Counted from the stretch's first letter, positions 5,510-13,640 are shown. The stretch is DNA of 18,221 nt from Promethearchaeota archaeon (GCA_016839635.1 JAEOTV010000252.1:1-18221); one strand, 5' to 3'. A program made the numbers and translations. The notes: generated from the letters alone by a model not told the origin.

Positions 5510-7855
5510 GTGATTTTTATAACTACAAATGAAGAATTTATTTCTCACCCATTAATTAAGCAAAAAACTGTATCTCGAAGGGAATACCAAGAGAGTATTT
5601 TTATTAATTGTCTAAATAAAAACTGTTTAGTTGTAATCCCTACAGGTTTAGGCAAGACAATTATAGCTTTAATGCTTACTGTACAAAGATTAACAGAAAT
5701 TAAGGATTCAAAAGTTATTCTTTTAGCACCTACTAAACCTTTAGTTGAACAACACTATAATTCATTTTTAAAGTTGACTAATCTTCCTAATGATTCACTT
5801 ATATCTCTTACAGGAGCAATTACTCCTGAAAAAAGAAAGGATCTCTGGGCTGGAATAAAAGTTGCTTTTATGACTCCTCAAGTACTTCAAAATGACCTTA
5901 TATCAGGATTATACTCAATTAAAGATGTTTCATTAATGATTTTTGATGAATGTCATAGAGCAGTCGGAGATTATGCATATTGTTTTCTCGCCAAAAAATA
6001 TATGGATATCACTAATACCTCTCAAATTTTAGGATTAACAGCAAGTCCAGGCTCAACTGAAGGTAAAATTAATGAGATCAAACAAAATTTGTTCATTAAT
6101 CATATTGAAATCAGAACAGAAAAAGATTTGGATGTCAAGCCTTATATTCATAAAGTAGATAATGAATGGATAAAAATTAAGCTCCCCCGTGAGTTTTTAG
6201 AAGTTAAAACAATCCTTGAACAGAAGTTAAAAACATTCTATAAACTCTTAAAGGAAAACGATTTACTTGGCTCTTATGATATAAATAAAATCACTAGAAA
6301 GGATTTATTAAAATTAAACAGTTTAATTAATAAAAGAATTTCTACAGCAAGGGATAATGATGAAAAGTTCCAAATGTTTAACGCAAAAAAGGTAGCAGCA
6401 AATGCTATTAGATTATCTCATATGACTGAGTTAATAGAAACTCAAGGTGTGAGTGCTCTTAAAGAATATTTTGAAAAGAATGAAGAGAAAATTAAGAAAA
6501 ATACTGCGAACAAATCGTTAAAAGAATTATTTTTTGATAGAGAGTTTAAACAAGCTAGAGATTTAACAAAAATACTCTATTCTAAGGGCATCGTCCATCC
6601 AAAAATAGAAAAGTTAAAAGGACTTTTAACCGATCAGATAAAAGCAAATCCTGATTCAAGAGTACTTGTTTTTTGTCACTTTAGAGATTCTGTTAATAAT
6701 ATAGTTAAAATTTTTAAAGAAGATGAGATAATTAAAATTCACAAATTTGTTGGGCAAGCAACGAGAGGATCAGATAAAGGTTTAACTCAAAAAGAGCAAA
6801 TAAATCTACTTAGTGAATTTAAAGAGGGAATTTATAATACGTTAGTTGGAACTAGTGTTGCTGAGGAAGGGTTAGATATTGAAGAATGTGATCTAGTAAT
6901 ATTTTATGATGTTGTTCCAAGTGCTATTCGTTCTATTCAACGTCGTGGGCGTACTGGCAGAAAAAAAGAAGGAAAAGTTTTTGTATTAATGGCAGAAGGT
7001 ACTAGAGATGAAGGTTATTATTGGGCGGAAAAATCTAAAGAAAAAAGTATGAAAGTAAGTTTAGATAAAATAAAAAGTTCGGAATCTAAGTCAAAGTCAG
7101 GGCAATCTGATCTTTTCAATTTTATTTCTTCTGAAGATAATGAGGAGAATAAACCAAAAGAAATAAATGGGCCTTATCTAAATTCGATTAAAAAAATTGA
7201 AGATGCAAACAACTTTGAGATTATTTGTGATAATCGTGAAACTGCATCTCCAGTTGTAAGAACGCTTTCATTAATGGGAGTTAAAATCAAGTTAGAGCAA
7301 TTACTAGTAGCAGATTATGTTATTTCTGAAAGGTTGGGAATTGAGAGGAAATCTGCTAAAGATTTTAATGATTCCATCATGGACGGAAGATTATTTACTG
7401 AATTAAGCGAACTTGGCGAGGAATTTTCACGACCTATTTTAATCCTAGAGGGAGATCCATTTCAAGATACAAATATTAGTGAAAATGCTCTCTATGGTGC
7501 AATTACTTCTATAATTCTTAATTTAGGGATTTCAATCTACAAAACTGAAAATGTTAATGAGACGGCTCAGTTTCTCTATCAATTAGCGCGAAAGGAGCAA
7601 TCAAATACAAAATCTTCGCCAAAATTAAGATTTGATAAAGCCCCAATTGAAACTTCTCGCTTGTTAGAGTATGTCGTTGCGGGAATACCTGGTGTAAATA
7701 CTCTGCGAGCAAAAAACTTATTGAAAGAATTAAGAACATTACAAAATATTTTCTTGGCTGATATACCAGATTTAACTAAAGTTGAGAATGTTGGGAAAAA
7801 AATCGCTCAAGAAATCTATAAAATTAGTAGATACAAATATAAAAATGACAGATAA
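5510..7855 (+). CDS. hef: Hef: SF2 helicase fused to XPF-type nuclease
   Basis: Archaeal FANCM/XPF homologue that unwinds and cuts stalled forks and branched DNA; 781 aa, full-length for Hef. Helicase motifs: Walker A PTGLGKT (44-50), DECH (146-149), TAS (177-179), and motif VI QRRGRTGR (477-484), with GTSVAEEGLDI before it. The region between the two RecA domains is the helical insert typical of Hef/FANCM. A Ser/Lys/Glu-rich linker (about 510-560) follows and carries a PIP-like motif. The XPF nuclease domain has DNRE (from 574) and the catalytic I-ERK core (E612-R-K614) with a downstream K-x-x-D. A tandem helix-hairpin-helix at the C-terminus (AGIPGVN from 724, and VENVGKKIA) binds DNA. The start is GTG at 5510; an ATG nearby is out of frame. 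All catalytic residues are present, so the enzyme should be active. Confidence 0.95.
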   Translation: MIFITTNEEFISHPLIKQKTVSRREYQESIFINCLNKNCLVVIPTGLGKTIIALMLTVQRLTEIKDSKVILLAPTKPLVEQHYNSFLKLTNLPNDSLISLTGAITPEKRKDLWAGIKVAFMTPQVLQNDLISGLYSIKDVSLMIFDECHRAVGDYAYCFLAKKYMDITNTSQILGLTASPGSTEGKINEIKQNLFINHIEIRTEKDLDVKPYIHKVDNEWIKIKLPREFLEVKTILEQKLKTFYKLLKENDLLGSYDINKITRKDLLKLNSLINKRISTARDNDEKFQMFNAKKVAANAIRLSHMTELIETQGVSALKEYFEKNEEKIKKNTANKSLKELFFDREFKQARDLTKILYSKGIVHPKIEKLKGLLTDQIKANPDSRVLVFCHFRDSVNNIVKIFKEDEIIKIHKFVGQATRGSDKGLTQKEQINLLSEFKEGIYNTLVGTSVAEEGLDIEECDLVIFYDVVPSAIRSIQRRGRTGRKKEGKVFVLMAEGTRDEGYYWAEKSKEKSMKVSLDKIKSSESKSKSGQSDLFNFISSEDNEENKPKEINGPYLNSIKKIEDANNFEIICDNRETASPVVRTLSLMGVKIKLEQLLVADYVISERLGIERKSAKDFNDSIMDGRLFTELSELGEEFSRPILILEGDPFQDTNISENALYGAITSIILNLGISIYKTENVNETAQFLYQLARKEQSNTKSSPKLRFDKAPIETSRLLEYVVAGIPGVNTLRAKNLLKELRTLQNIFLADIPDLTKVENVGKKIAQEIYKISRYKYKNDR

Positions 7856-7892
7856 ATTAGTAATAATAAAATCTTTAAATTATTAACACAAT

Positions 7893-7906
7893 AAAAAAGA
7901 TTTTTT
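7893..7906. terminator. A6-GA-T6 element after hef
   Basis: Perfect AAAAAA/TTTTTT dyad about 40 nt after the hef stop, ending in a T-run on the + strand. It would serve as a U-tract terminator between hef and the small GTPase gene. Homopolymer runs are common in this AT-rich DNA, so confidence is limited. Confidence 0.4.
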
Positions 7907-7978
7907 ATAAGTTCAATAATAATTTATAATATTATTGACTTTTATTGAGTAAGGATACAATAAAAAAAGCTGAGAGAT

Positions 7979-8563
7979 TTGATAAAATTCAAAGTAGTTG
8001 TAGCGGGTGCTAAAAACGTGGGAAAAACAAGTTTGATTCGTAGATATGCTACAGGAAAATTCGAGAAATCTACATTATCTACTATAGGGGTCGATTTTGA
8101 AACGAAAAAAGTGATTGTTGATGACACCGAAATACTTTTAAATATTTGGGACTTTGCTGGAGAAAAAAAATTCCGATTACTCTTTCCATCTTATGTATCT
8201 GGCGCTTCAGGAGCTTTAATGTTATATGATGTTACAAATGAGGATTCTCTTAATGATCTTTATGATTGGATAAACGTAATCTCATCAGTTCCTAATTCTC
8301 CAAAAACAAGGATTTTAATTGAAGCAAAAGCCGATTTAAAAAGAAATGTAACGAAAGAAGATGCTCTGAAAATATTTGAAAAATATAAATTTCAAGGAGA
8401 AATTTTAAGTACCTCCTCAAAAACGGGTGAAAATGTTGAAAAAGCTTTTGAGATGTTAGGACGTGAAATTCTTAAAAATTCTTTAAAAAAATGTCCCAAT
8501 TGTGGGAAACATTATCCTTTAGAGTTAAAATTTTGCCAATATTGTGGTACAAAAACAAAATAA
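7979..8563 (+). CDS. Rab/Ras-like small GTPase with C-terminal zinc ribbon
   Basis: 194-aa GTP-binding switch protein. G1 is GAKNVGKT (10-17); switch I has the Rab-like TIGVDF with T35; G3 is WDFAGE (57-62), where the catalytic Gln of Ras/Rab is Glu62. G4 reads AKAD (116-119), so the Asn of NKxD is Ala while Lys and Asp remain. G5 is SSK (146-148). After the G domain, residues 172-189 form a zinc ribbon, CPNCG...CQYCG (C172, C175, C186, C189), in place of the eukaryotic hypervariable tail; there is no prenylation box. Expected role is a regulated switch for membrane or cytoskeletal processes; the ribbon may recruit a partner. Loss of the G4 Asn may lower guanine specificity. The start is TTG at 7979, with a weak GAGAG upstream and no near in-frame ATG. 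Confidence 0.9.
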   Translation: MIKFKVVVAGAKNVGKTSLIRRYATGKFEKSTLSTIGVDFETKKVIVDDTEILLNIWDFAGEKKFRLLFPSYVSGASGALMLYDVTNEDSLNDLYDWINVISSVPNSPKTRILIEAKADLKRNVTKEDALKIFEKYKFQGEILSTSSKTGENVEKAFEMLGREILKNSLKKCPNCGKHYPLELKFCQYCGTKTK

Positions 8564-8629
8564 CCATCTATATTGTTTAATCATTCAGTTATTATCATAT
8601 ATATCTTTATTTTCAAATTTTAAAAGTTC

Positions 8630-8647
8630 AGATTTGATAATAAATCT
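8630..8647. repeat. Short inverted repeat AGATTT-6-AAATCT
   Basis: A perfect 6-bp dyad with a 6-nt loop lies in the 176-bp gap between the GTPase and SDR genes. It could be a hairpin or an operator-like site; a 6-bp A/T-rich palindrome can also occur by chance. Confidence 0.3.
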
Positions 8648-8705
8648 AAATACCAAATCGCGGTTAATATCAGAAAGAAAAATTTATTTACCACAATAAA
8701 TAAGA

Positions 8706-8726
8706 AGTACTATACTAAAACGTACT
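8706..8726. repeat. Inverted repeat AGTAC-11-GTACT before the SDR gene
   Basis: Perfect 5-bp arms spaced by 11 nt (centre to centre 16 nt) end 13 nt before the TTG start at 8740. The placement over the presumed leader or promoter fits a regulator site or a leader hairpin, but no regulator is known. Confidence 0.28.
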
Positions 8727-8739
8727 AAGGTTATGAAAA

Positions 8740-9801
8740 TTGAACTATGATATTAACCAAGATATTCAAGAGATAGTTAAAAGTATCAAAAAAGATAATA
8801 TTTCCTTTGAAGGAAAAACAATTTTGGTAACTGGAGGTGCTGGTTTTCTTGGTTCTTGGGTTTGTGATGTATTAGTTGAACAGGGAGCTTATTGTATCTG
8901 TTTGGATAATTTGACTTCGGGAAAACCTAAAAATGTATTACATTTAATGGAAAAAGAAAACTTTCGGTTTATAAATCATGATATTTCTTATCCAATATAT
9001 TTTGGTATGAGTTATCATCCATTAGGTATTTGCGTAGGAGATATTAAAAAAATTGATATTGTAATGCATATGGCCAGTAGGGCTTCCCCATTTGAATTTC
9101 AGAAGGAACCAATTTCTATTCTTAGAAGTAATACATTAGGAACTCTGAATTCTTTAGGGATCGCAAAGTTTCATAATGCAATTTTCTTTTATACAAGTAC
9201 TTCTGAAGTTTACGGAAATCCCCCAAAAGAAGTTATTCCGACACCAGAAAGTTATTTTGGCCATGTAAATCCAGTTGGTCCTAGAAGTTGCTATGACGAA
9301 TCCAAAAGAGCTGGAGAGGCTTATATTAAAGCTTATGAAATCCAACATAAAATGAGAACGAAAATTGTTAGGATTTTTAACACTTCAGGGCCTAGGATAA
9401 GACATGGTCCTGAATTTGGGAGAGTTGTTCCTAATTTTATATATCAAGCCCTTCATGATGAAGATATAACTGTATTTGGAGATGGGTCACAGACTAGATC
9501 ATTTATTTATGTTGTGGATGAGATTGAGGGTATTCTTAAAATGGTATTTAAAGATGAAGCTATTGGAGAAGTAATTAATTTGGGGAATAACAAAGAATAC
9601 ACTATTTTAGAGCTCGCACGTATTATAAAAGAATTAGCAAATTCGAATTCAAAAATTGTTTTTAAATCGTTGCCTATCGATGATCCTGTATATAGATGCC
9701 CAGTTATAGAAAAAGCAAAAAATATTCTCAATTGGGAGCCCACAACCTCTCTAGAAGAAGGATTAAGGAAAACTATTGCTTGGTTTAAAGATAATGAATG
9801 A
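8740..9801 (+). CDS. UDP-glucuronate decarboxylase (UDP-xylose synthase)-like SDR
   Basis: NAD-dependent extended SDR, 353 aa, probably converting UDP-glucuronate to UDP-xylose or a related nucleotide sugar for surface glycans. After a 25-residue helical extension comes the Rossmann motif GGAGFLG (32-38) and an NAD-ribose Asp in CLDNLTSGK (D56). UXS-type blocks follow: the STSEVYG catalytic segment (153-159), GHVNPVGPRSCYDESKR with Y185 and K189, RIFNTSGPR, GRVVPNF, and GDGSQTRSFIYV. These match UXS more closely than dTDP-glucose dehydratase or UDP-galactose epimerase, but substrate cannot be proven from sequence. The start is TTG at 8740, with AAGG about 9 nt before; the ATG at 8733 is out of frame and stops after five codons. 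The stop codon overlaps the next gene, implying translational coupling. Confidence 0.85.
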   Translation: MNYDINQDIQEIVKSIKKDNISFEGKTILVTGGAGFLGSWVCDVLVEQGAYCICLDNLTSGKPKNVLHLMEKENFRFINHDISYPIYFGMSYHPLGICVGDIKKIDIVMHMASRASPFEFQKEPISILRSNTLGTLNSLGIAKFHNAIFFYTSTSEVYGNPPKEVIPTPESYFGHVNPVGPRSCYDESKRAGEAYIKAYEIQHKMRTKIVRIFNTSGPRIRHGPEFGRVVPNFIYQALHDEDITVFGDGSQTRSFIYVVDEIEGILKMVFKDEAIGEVINLGNNKEYTILELARIIKELANSNSKIVFKSLPIDDPVYRCPVIEKAKNILNWEPTTSLEEGLRKTIAWFKDNE

Positions 9802-10288
9802 TAATTTGAAACTCCAGAATATACATTTTGAGAAATTACTCAAAATCTGTCTAATTATTGGGATAATAGTTGTTTCAGGATTTATCATATATTTTATATT
9901 AACACCTGAGCCAGGATTTGTCGCTTATAGCATCTTAAATGAGAATCAAGAAGCAGGAAACTATCCAACTGAAGCTGCTGCAAATGAAACTATTTCATTT
10001 TATCTAACTGTTGAAAATCGTTTAGATAGAGAATTTATGTTTGGATTTAAAATTAAAAAGGGAAATAATGATACTTTATTAAGTTCAAATGGTTCAAATG
10101 GAACTTTATATCAAGCAATAGGAAATTTTTCTTTAAATCCCAATGAAATTCAAATTTATGGAGAATACAATATATCTTTTTCAGAAGTAGGGGAAGAACA
10201 GATAATTATAGCAGAATTATGGCAAATCAAACATGAAATAGAAGAATTATTTATTATACATTACTTGCGACTGAATATAACTAATTAA
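9794..10288 (+). CDS. TM-anchored DUF1616-like surface protein
   Basis: 164-aa membrane-anchored protein of unknown function. A cytoplasmic basic N-terminus precedes one TM helix (about 15-36), then a beta-rich extracytoplasmic domain with the pattern PGFVAYSIL...AGNYPTEAAANETISFYLTVENRLDREF, resembling the archaeal DUF1616 family, which has a beta-sandwich character. The domain carries seven N-glycosylation sequons (Asn64, 92, 99, 102, 111, 126 and 161). I chose the ATG at 9794, which overlaps the upstream SDR stop by 8 nt; a TTG at 9776 would add six residues but intrudes further. Coupling to a nucleotide-sugar enzyme suggests a link to glycan assembly or a glycosylated surface role. The 3' end overlaps the convergent tldE gene by 4 nt. 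Family match is by memory of the sequence pattern, so moderate. Confidence 0.72.
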   Translation: MNDNLKLQNIHFEKLLKICLIIGIIVVSGFIIYFILTPEPGFVAYSILNENQEAGNYPTEAAANETISFYLTVENRLDREFMFGFKIKKGNNDTLLSSNGSNGTLYQAIGNFSLNPNEIQIYGEYNISFSEVGEEQIIIAELWQIKHEIEELFIIHYLRLNITN

Positions 10289-11658
10289 TTGGCTCCTCCA
10301 ATTATGTTTACAGAATTAATTCTCACCCATGGAGCTTGAAATGCTCCATAAACTCTATATTCTTTTGAAACCGCATCAATATTTTTAAATAAATCCATTA
10401 AGTTTATGCCTACCATTGTTTCGTTTAATGGTTCTTTTACTTCTCCATCTTGAATCAAATTTCCATGGAGTATTAAACCTGAAAAATCACCAGTTGAAAT
10501 ATTAGGAGAATCTCCCGTATAATTTAATATAATTCCCTCTTTAATATCCTTAATAATTTCCTCTAAGGATGAATCTCCTGGTTTCATAATAAAATTAGTA
10601 ATCCCAATTGATGGAATTGAGATATAAGACCCACGTGAAGCATTTCCAGTGCTTTCAACTCCTTCTTTTCCCGCGGTATAACTGTTATGCAATAAACCAC
10701 TTTTAAGAAATTTTCCATTTTCTAGGATCTTTTTATTTTTACAAGGAACTCCTTCGTCATCAAATATCTGAGAACCAGCAGCACCATGAATCAATCCATT
10801 ATCTTCTATATTTAAATAATCAGATCCTATTTTCTTATTTCTTTTATCTACTAAGAAACTTCTTTTATACTGAAAAGAATCAGCATTAATTGCGGCGGCA
10901 ACCGGCCTTAAAATTAGACTTATTGCACCCTTTGGAGTTAAAATTACAGGTGCTTTCATATTTTTAATTTTTTTTCTATTGAGATTCCGTTTAGCATCTT
11001 CGAGAGCTAAATTTGCTACATTTATGGCATCCAATTTATTTAAATTTCTCTCTATTTGCCTTTCATAGCCAGAAGATGTTTCTTTGCTCATTTTATCCTG
11101 AACTATGATATTCGAAGATAGTAAACAACTAGTTTCTTTTCTTGAGACACTTAAACCATTAGAATTAAAAATAAATATTTTAGAATAACCTGATGCAAAA
11201 TTACCAGATTGTGAAATTGCCATCTCATCATTTTTACAAATTTTGATCAAATCTTCAACATATTTTATAGAATCTTCTATATGTAAATATTTTAAATTTC
11301 TATCAAATAAACCATTAACAACGGGATAATTCTTGAATGAATTTGGTAAATTCTTAAAATCCGGATCTGGTGTAGCAACGCTCATCATTTTGATAGCTGA
11401 TTTGCATATTTTCTTCAAAGTAATTCTATCCATTTTGTTTGAATATGCGAAACCTAGAGATCCATTTTTATGGATAACCCTAATTGACACACCGTTATCC
11501 TCTCCAATTTCACTACTTTTTATTGAATTTTCTTCAATTTCAATATTAATATAATTACTTTTTTCAAAATAAATTTCAGTACATTTTGTCTCTGAATTTT
11601 CTTTTGCGACAGATTTAAAACAGAGATCTGCTAAAGAATAGATATCTGGATCCTCCAA
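10285..11658 (-). CDS. tldE: TldE/PmbA family protein, partner of TldD
   Basis: 457-aa non-catalytic partner of the TldD-TldE heterodimeric metalloprotease that degrades unfolded or modified peptides (and matures microcin B17 in E. coli). It has the family layout: an N-terminal domain (SLADLCFKSVAKE, then IRVIHKNGSLGFAYSN), a central KAPVILTPKGAISLI segment where TldD carries its metal site, and a C-terminal domain with GAAGSQIFDDEGVP, TGNASRGSY, NISTGDFSGL and a terminal INSVNIIGG strand. The HExxxH motif is absent, as expected for TldE. Translation starts at TTG, which directly follows the tldD stop codon; an SD GGAGG inside the end of tldD sits 10 nt upstream. Length is normal. Confidence 0.9.
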   Translation of the reverse strand: MEDPDIYSLADLCFKSVAKENSETKCTEIYFEKSNYINIEIEENSIKSSEIGEDNGVSIRVIHKNGSLGFAYSNKMDRITLKKICKSAIKMMSVATPDPDFKNLPNSFKNYPVVNGLFDRNLKYLHIEDSIKYVEDLIKICKNDEMAISQSGNFASGYSKIFIFNSNGLSVSRKETSCLLSSNIIVQDKMSKETSSGYERQIERNLNKLDAINVANLALEDAKRNLNRKKIKNMKAPVILTPKGAISLILRPVAAAINADSFQYKRSFLVDKRNKKIGSDYLNIEDNGLIHGAAGSQIFDDEGVPCKNKKILENGKFLKSGLLHNSYTAGKEGVESTGNASRGSYISIPSIGITNFIMKPGDSSLEEIIKDIKEGIILNYTGDSPNISTGDFSGLILHGNLIQDGEVKEPLNETMVGINLMDLFKNIDAVSKEYRVYGAFQAPWVRINSVNIIGGAN

Positions 11659-13110
11659 TTAACTTAAACCTCCAACAGTTATATCCTCTATTCGTATATA
11701 GGGTGCTCCATCGCACACTCTAACACTTTGACCTCCTTTTCCACAAATTCCTACTGAATAGTTAAATGTCTTTTTGTTGCCAATTGCTGATATTTTGTTT
11801 AAAGCTTCGAGAATCATACCACTTAGAGAAACATCTCTCATAATTTCTTTTTTTTCTCCATTTTCAATTTTATACGAAAATCTGCATTTGAATTGAAAAT
11901 TGCCAGTTGTTGGATCAGTATATCCATACTGAAAATCCTCACATAAAATTCCATCCTTTGTTTCTTCAATTATGTCTTCTAACCTCCAATCTTTTGGCTC
12001 TAGGTAAGTAAACCCCATACGTACTTGAGGCCTCTCAGAACTTACGGATGCCCTTCCATGTCCATTTGGAGGAACACTCATTCTTGAAGAAGTTTCTAAA
12101 TTGTGTAAATAATTTTTAAGTATACCATTTTCAATAATTATTGTTTTTTGTGAAGGAATTCCTTCGTCATCTACAAAATAACTACCAAATAACTCATAAG
12201 GTAAATTGAATTGTTCTGCCTGACCCATCGAGGGATTATCTATTAAAGTAACTTGTTCCGAGGCAACCTTATTTCCAATCATCCCTTTTAAGATACTTTC
12301 ATTATTTAAAACAAGGTCTGCTTCACACGCATGTCCAAATGCTTCATGGATAATTGTCCCTGTCAATTTGGAGTCTGCAATAACAGTTAATTTGCCACCA
12401 ACAGGAGATTTTGCATTCAATAATTCTACTGCTTCTTTAGCAGTTTTTTTACTTAAATTAATGGCTTTATCAGTCTCTGTAATTTCATATCCACCAACAC
12501 CTGCTACTGAATTTACAGAGCTCTGGGTAGCTCCATTTCTATTAGTAAAAACCATACAAAATAATCGAACAAATGATAAATCTTGAATAATTTTACTCCC
12601 AAAGGAATTTAAAAATAAGGTTTGAGAGTCCCCATCTATATAGATTGTATGAGTATTTTTTACATATTTTGAATATTCTCCAGCAATTTTTTCATGATTC
12701 TTAACAAGGTTTATTTTTTCATCAATATCTATCTGTTCTAGATTCCTTTTACGTTTGCTCTGATAATTTCCTATTAATGGGTCATTTTGGGCAATATTAA
12801 ATTTGATTTTAGTCAGTGATTCAGATAACCTTGCTAATTTTATTGCTTTCTGTAAACCTACTTTTATAGATTCTTTTTGTAAGTCTTTTAAAACAGAAAA
12901 ACCCCATCCACCATTTTTAAAAGCTCTAATTCCACAATTAATAATTTCAAAAGAAGATATTTCCTTGCTTTTTTGGTTAGTGAAATCTAAACTAGTTCCA
13001 TTATTCACTTCAGTTCTGATATCCCAATATTCTACTTTTTCCTTGCCAATCTGATTTAGTTGATTAATTAAATTTTCGTCAATCAGTTTGAGATCATTTG
13101 AGATTTCCAT
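11659..13110 (-). CDS. tldD: TldD metalloprotease subunit
   Basis: Catalytic subunit of the TldD-TldE protease, 483 aa, usual length. The zinc motif is clear: GTIIHEAFGHACEAD with H255, E256 and H260. The third ligand is probably C456 in SVGICGKGGQ near the C-terminus. Other family blocks are ENGILKNYLHNLETSSRM, GHGRASVSSERPQVRM, and a TGNFQFKC segment. The ATG at 13110 has no SD; a TATA-like CATTTAAATA sits at 13141-13150. tldE follows with no gap, so the two are made from one mRNA and at matched levels. Cytosolic; no signal peptide. In archaea the natural substrate is unsettled; general peptide turnover or processing of modified peptides are the main options. Confidence 0.93.
   Translation of the reverse strand: MEISNDLKLIDENLINQLNQIGKEKVEYWDIRTEVNNGTSLDFTNQKSKEISSFEIINCGIRAFKNGGWGFSVLKDLQKESIKVGLQKAIKLARLSESLTKIKFNIAQNDPLIGNYQSKRKRNLEQIDIDEKINLVKNHEKIAGEYSKYVKNTHTIYIDGDSQTLFLNSFGSKIIQDLSFVRLFCMVFTNRNGATQSSVNSVAGVGGYEITETDKAINLSKKTAKEAVELLNAKSPVGGKLTVIADSKLTGTIIHEAFGHACEADLVLNNESILKGMIGNKVASEQVTLIDNPSMGQAEQFNLPYELFGSYFVDDEGIPSQKTIIIENGILKNYLHNLETSSRMSVPPNGHGRASVSSERPQVRMGFTYLEPKDWRLEDIIEETKDGILCEDFQYGYTDPTTGNFQFKCRFSYKIENGEKKEIMRDVSLSGMILEALNKISAIGNKKTFNYSVGICGKGGQSVRVCDGAPYIRIEDITVGGLS
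11669..11673 (-). promoter_or_regulatory. Shine-Dalgarno GGAGG for tldE
   Basis: Minus-strand GGAGG lies inside the last codons of tldD, 10 nt before the TTG of tldE. It supports that TTG as the real start and translational coupling of the pair. Confidence 0.6.
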
Positions 13111-13140
13111 ATTTCTTGTTTGAGGTTAATTCTTCTACAA

Positions 13141-13150
13141 TATTTAAATG
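13141..13150 (-). promoter_or_regulatory. Candidate TATA box for tldD-tldE
   Basis: Minus-strand CATTTAAATA lies 30-40 nt before the tldD ATG in the gap after the DUF1922-like gene. Distance and composition fit an archaeal TATA box. Confidence 0.38.
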
Positions 13151-13213
13151 AATAGTGAAAATCAGTATATCACCAAAAAAAGAGAAGAATAGCTTAAATA
13201 TATTTCTTTTTTG

Positions 13214-13411
13214 TTAATTTCTGCTTTTTAACTTCTTAACAATTGAGATTGCGTCATTAATTGAACAAGTCTGTGAAAATTTTGTTGAACTTTTGAACAA
13301 AAAAGAACGGTTACATTTCCAACACTTTTTTGATTTAATAATTCTGTTAGAATAATACCACTCTCCACAATTATAACATCTGAAAAAATAGTATTTCTTT
13401 CCATTAACCAT
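13214..13411 (-). CDS. Small DUF1922-like zinc-ribbon protein
   Basis: 65-aa cytosolic protein with two zinc knuckles, C12-x2-C15 and C30-x2-C33, in the order FFRCYNCGEWYYS...KKCWKCNRSF, followed by a helix DAISIVKKLKS. This layout resembles the archaeal DUF1922 family (for example Methanothermobacter MTH1184), whose first strand also reads IFRC and whose C-terminal helix is similar; most family members have a CxC first knuckle, here CxxC. Function is unknown; a nucleic-acid or protein-binding role is inference. The ATG at 13411 has no SD. It reads toward tldD on the same strand, 103 nt upstream, and diverges from purB. Confidence 0.75.
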   Translation of the reverse strand: MVNGKKYYFFRCYNCGEWYYSNRIIKSKKCWKCNRSFLFKSSTKFSQTCSINDAISIVKKLKSRN

Positions 13412-13640
13412 ATAGATAATAGATAAAATAAATTGGTTTTTAATTTCTAACTGCTAATAAATTTTTTAATTTCTTAATTATAAATTCAATGCTCAAGTAT
13501 AGAAATTTTAAGTTTATTGTACGCTAAAGTTTTGTATAATCTTAGTGAATTTGACTTGATTATTTTATCTATAATAAATAAGATATATTTCAATGTGTTT
13601 CATTATTTTAATTAAGACTAAAATATAATAATAAAAAATT
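13412..13640. promoter_or_regulatory. Divergent AT-rich promoter region before purB
   Basis: The 229-bp gap between the minus-strand zinc-ribbon gene and purB contains no convincing reading frame or RNA gene. It is strongly A/T with several TATA-like stretches, for example TTTTAATTAAG (13605-13615) some 30 nt before the purB ATG. I see no clear operator repeat. Confidence 0.35.

Noticed and set aside
8733..8750. ATG start for the SDR gene
   Set aside because: It is out of frame with the SDR and reaches a stop after five codons.
9776..9793. TTG start giving a 170-aa DUF1616-like protein
   Set aside because: The ATG at 9794 gives a normal short N-terminus and the common small overlap with the upstream stop; the longer form would extend deeper into the SDR gene without an SD.
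12368..13054. Plus-strand open frames opposite tldD
   Set aside because: The minus-strand frame encodes full-length TldD with its zinc motif; the opposite frames carry no domain or upstream signals.
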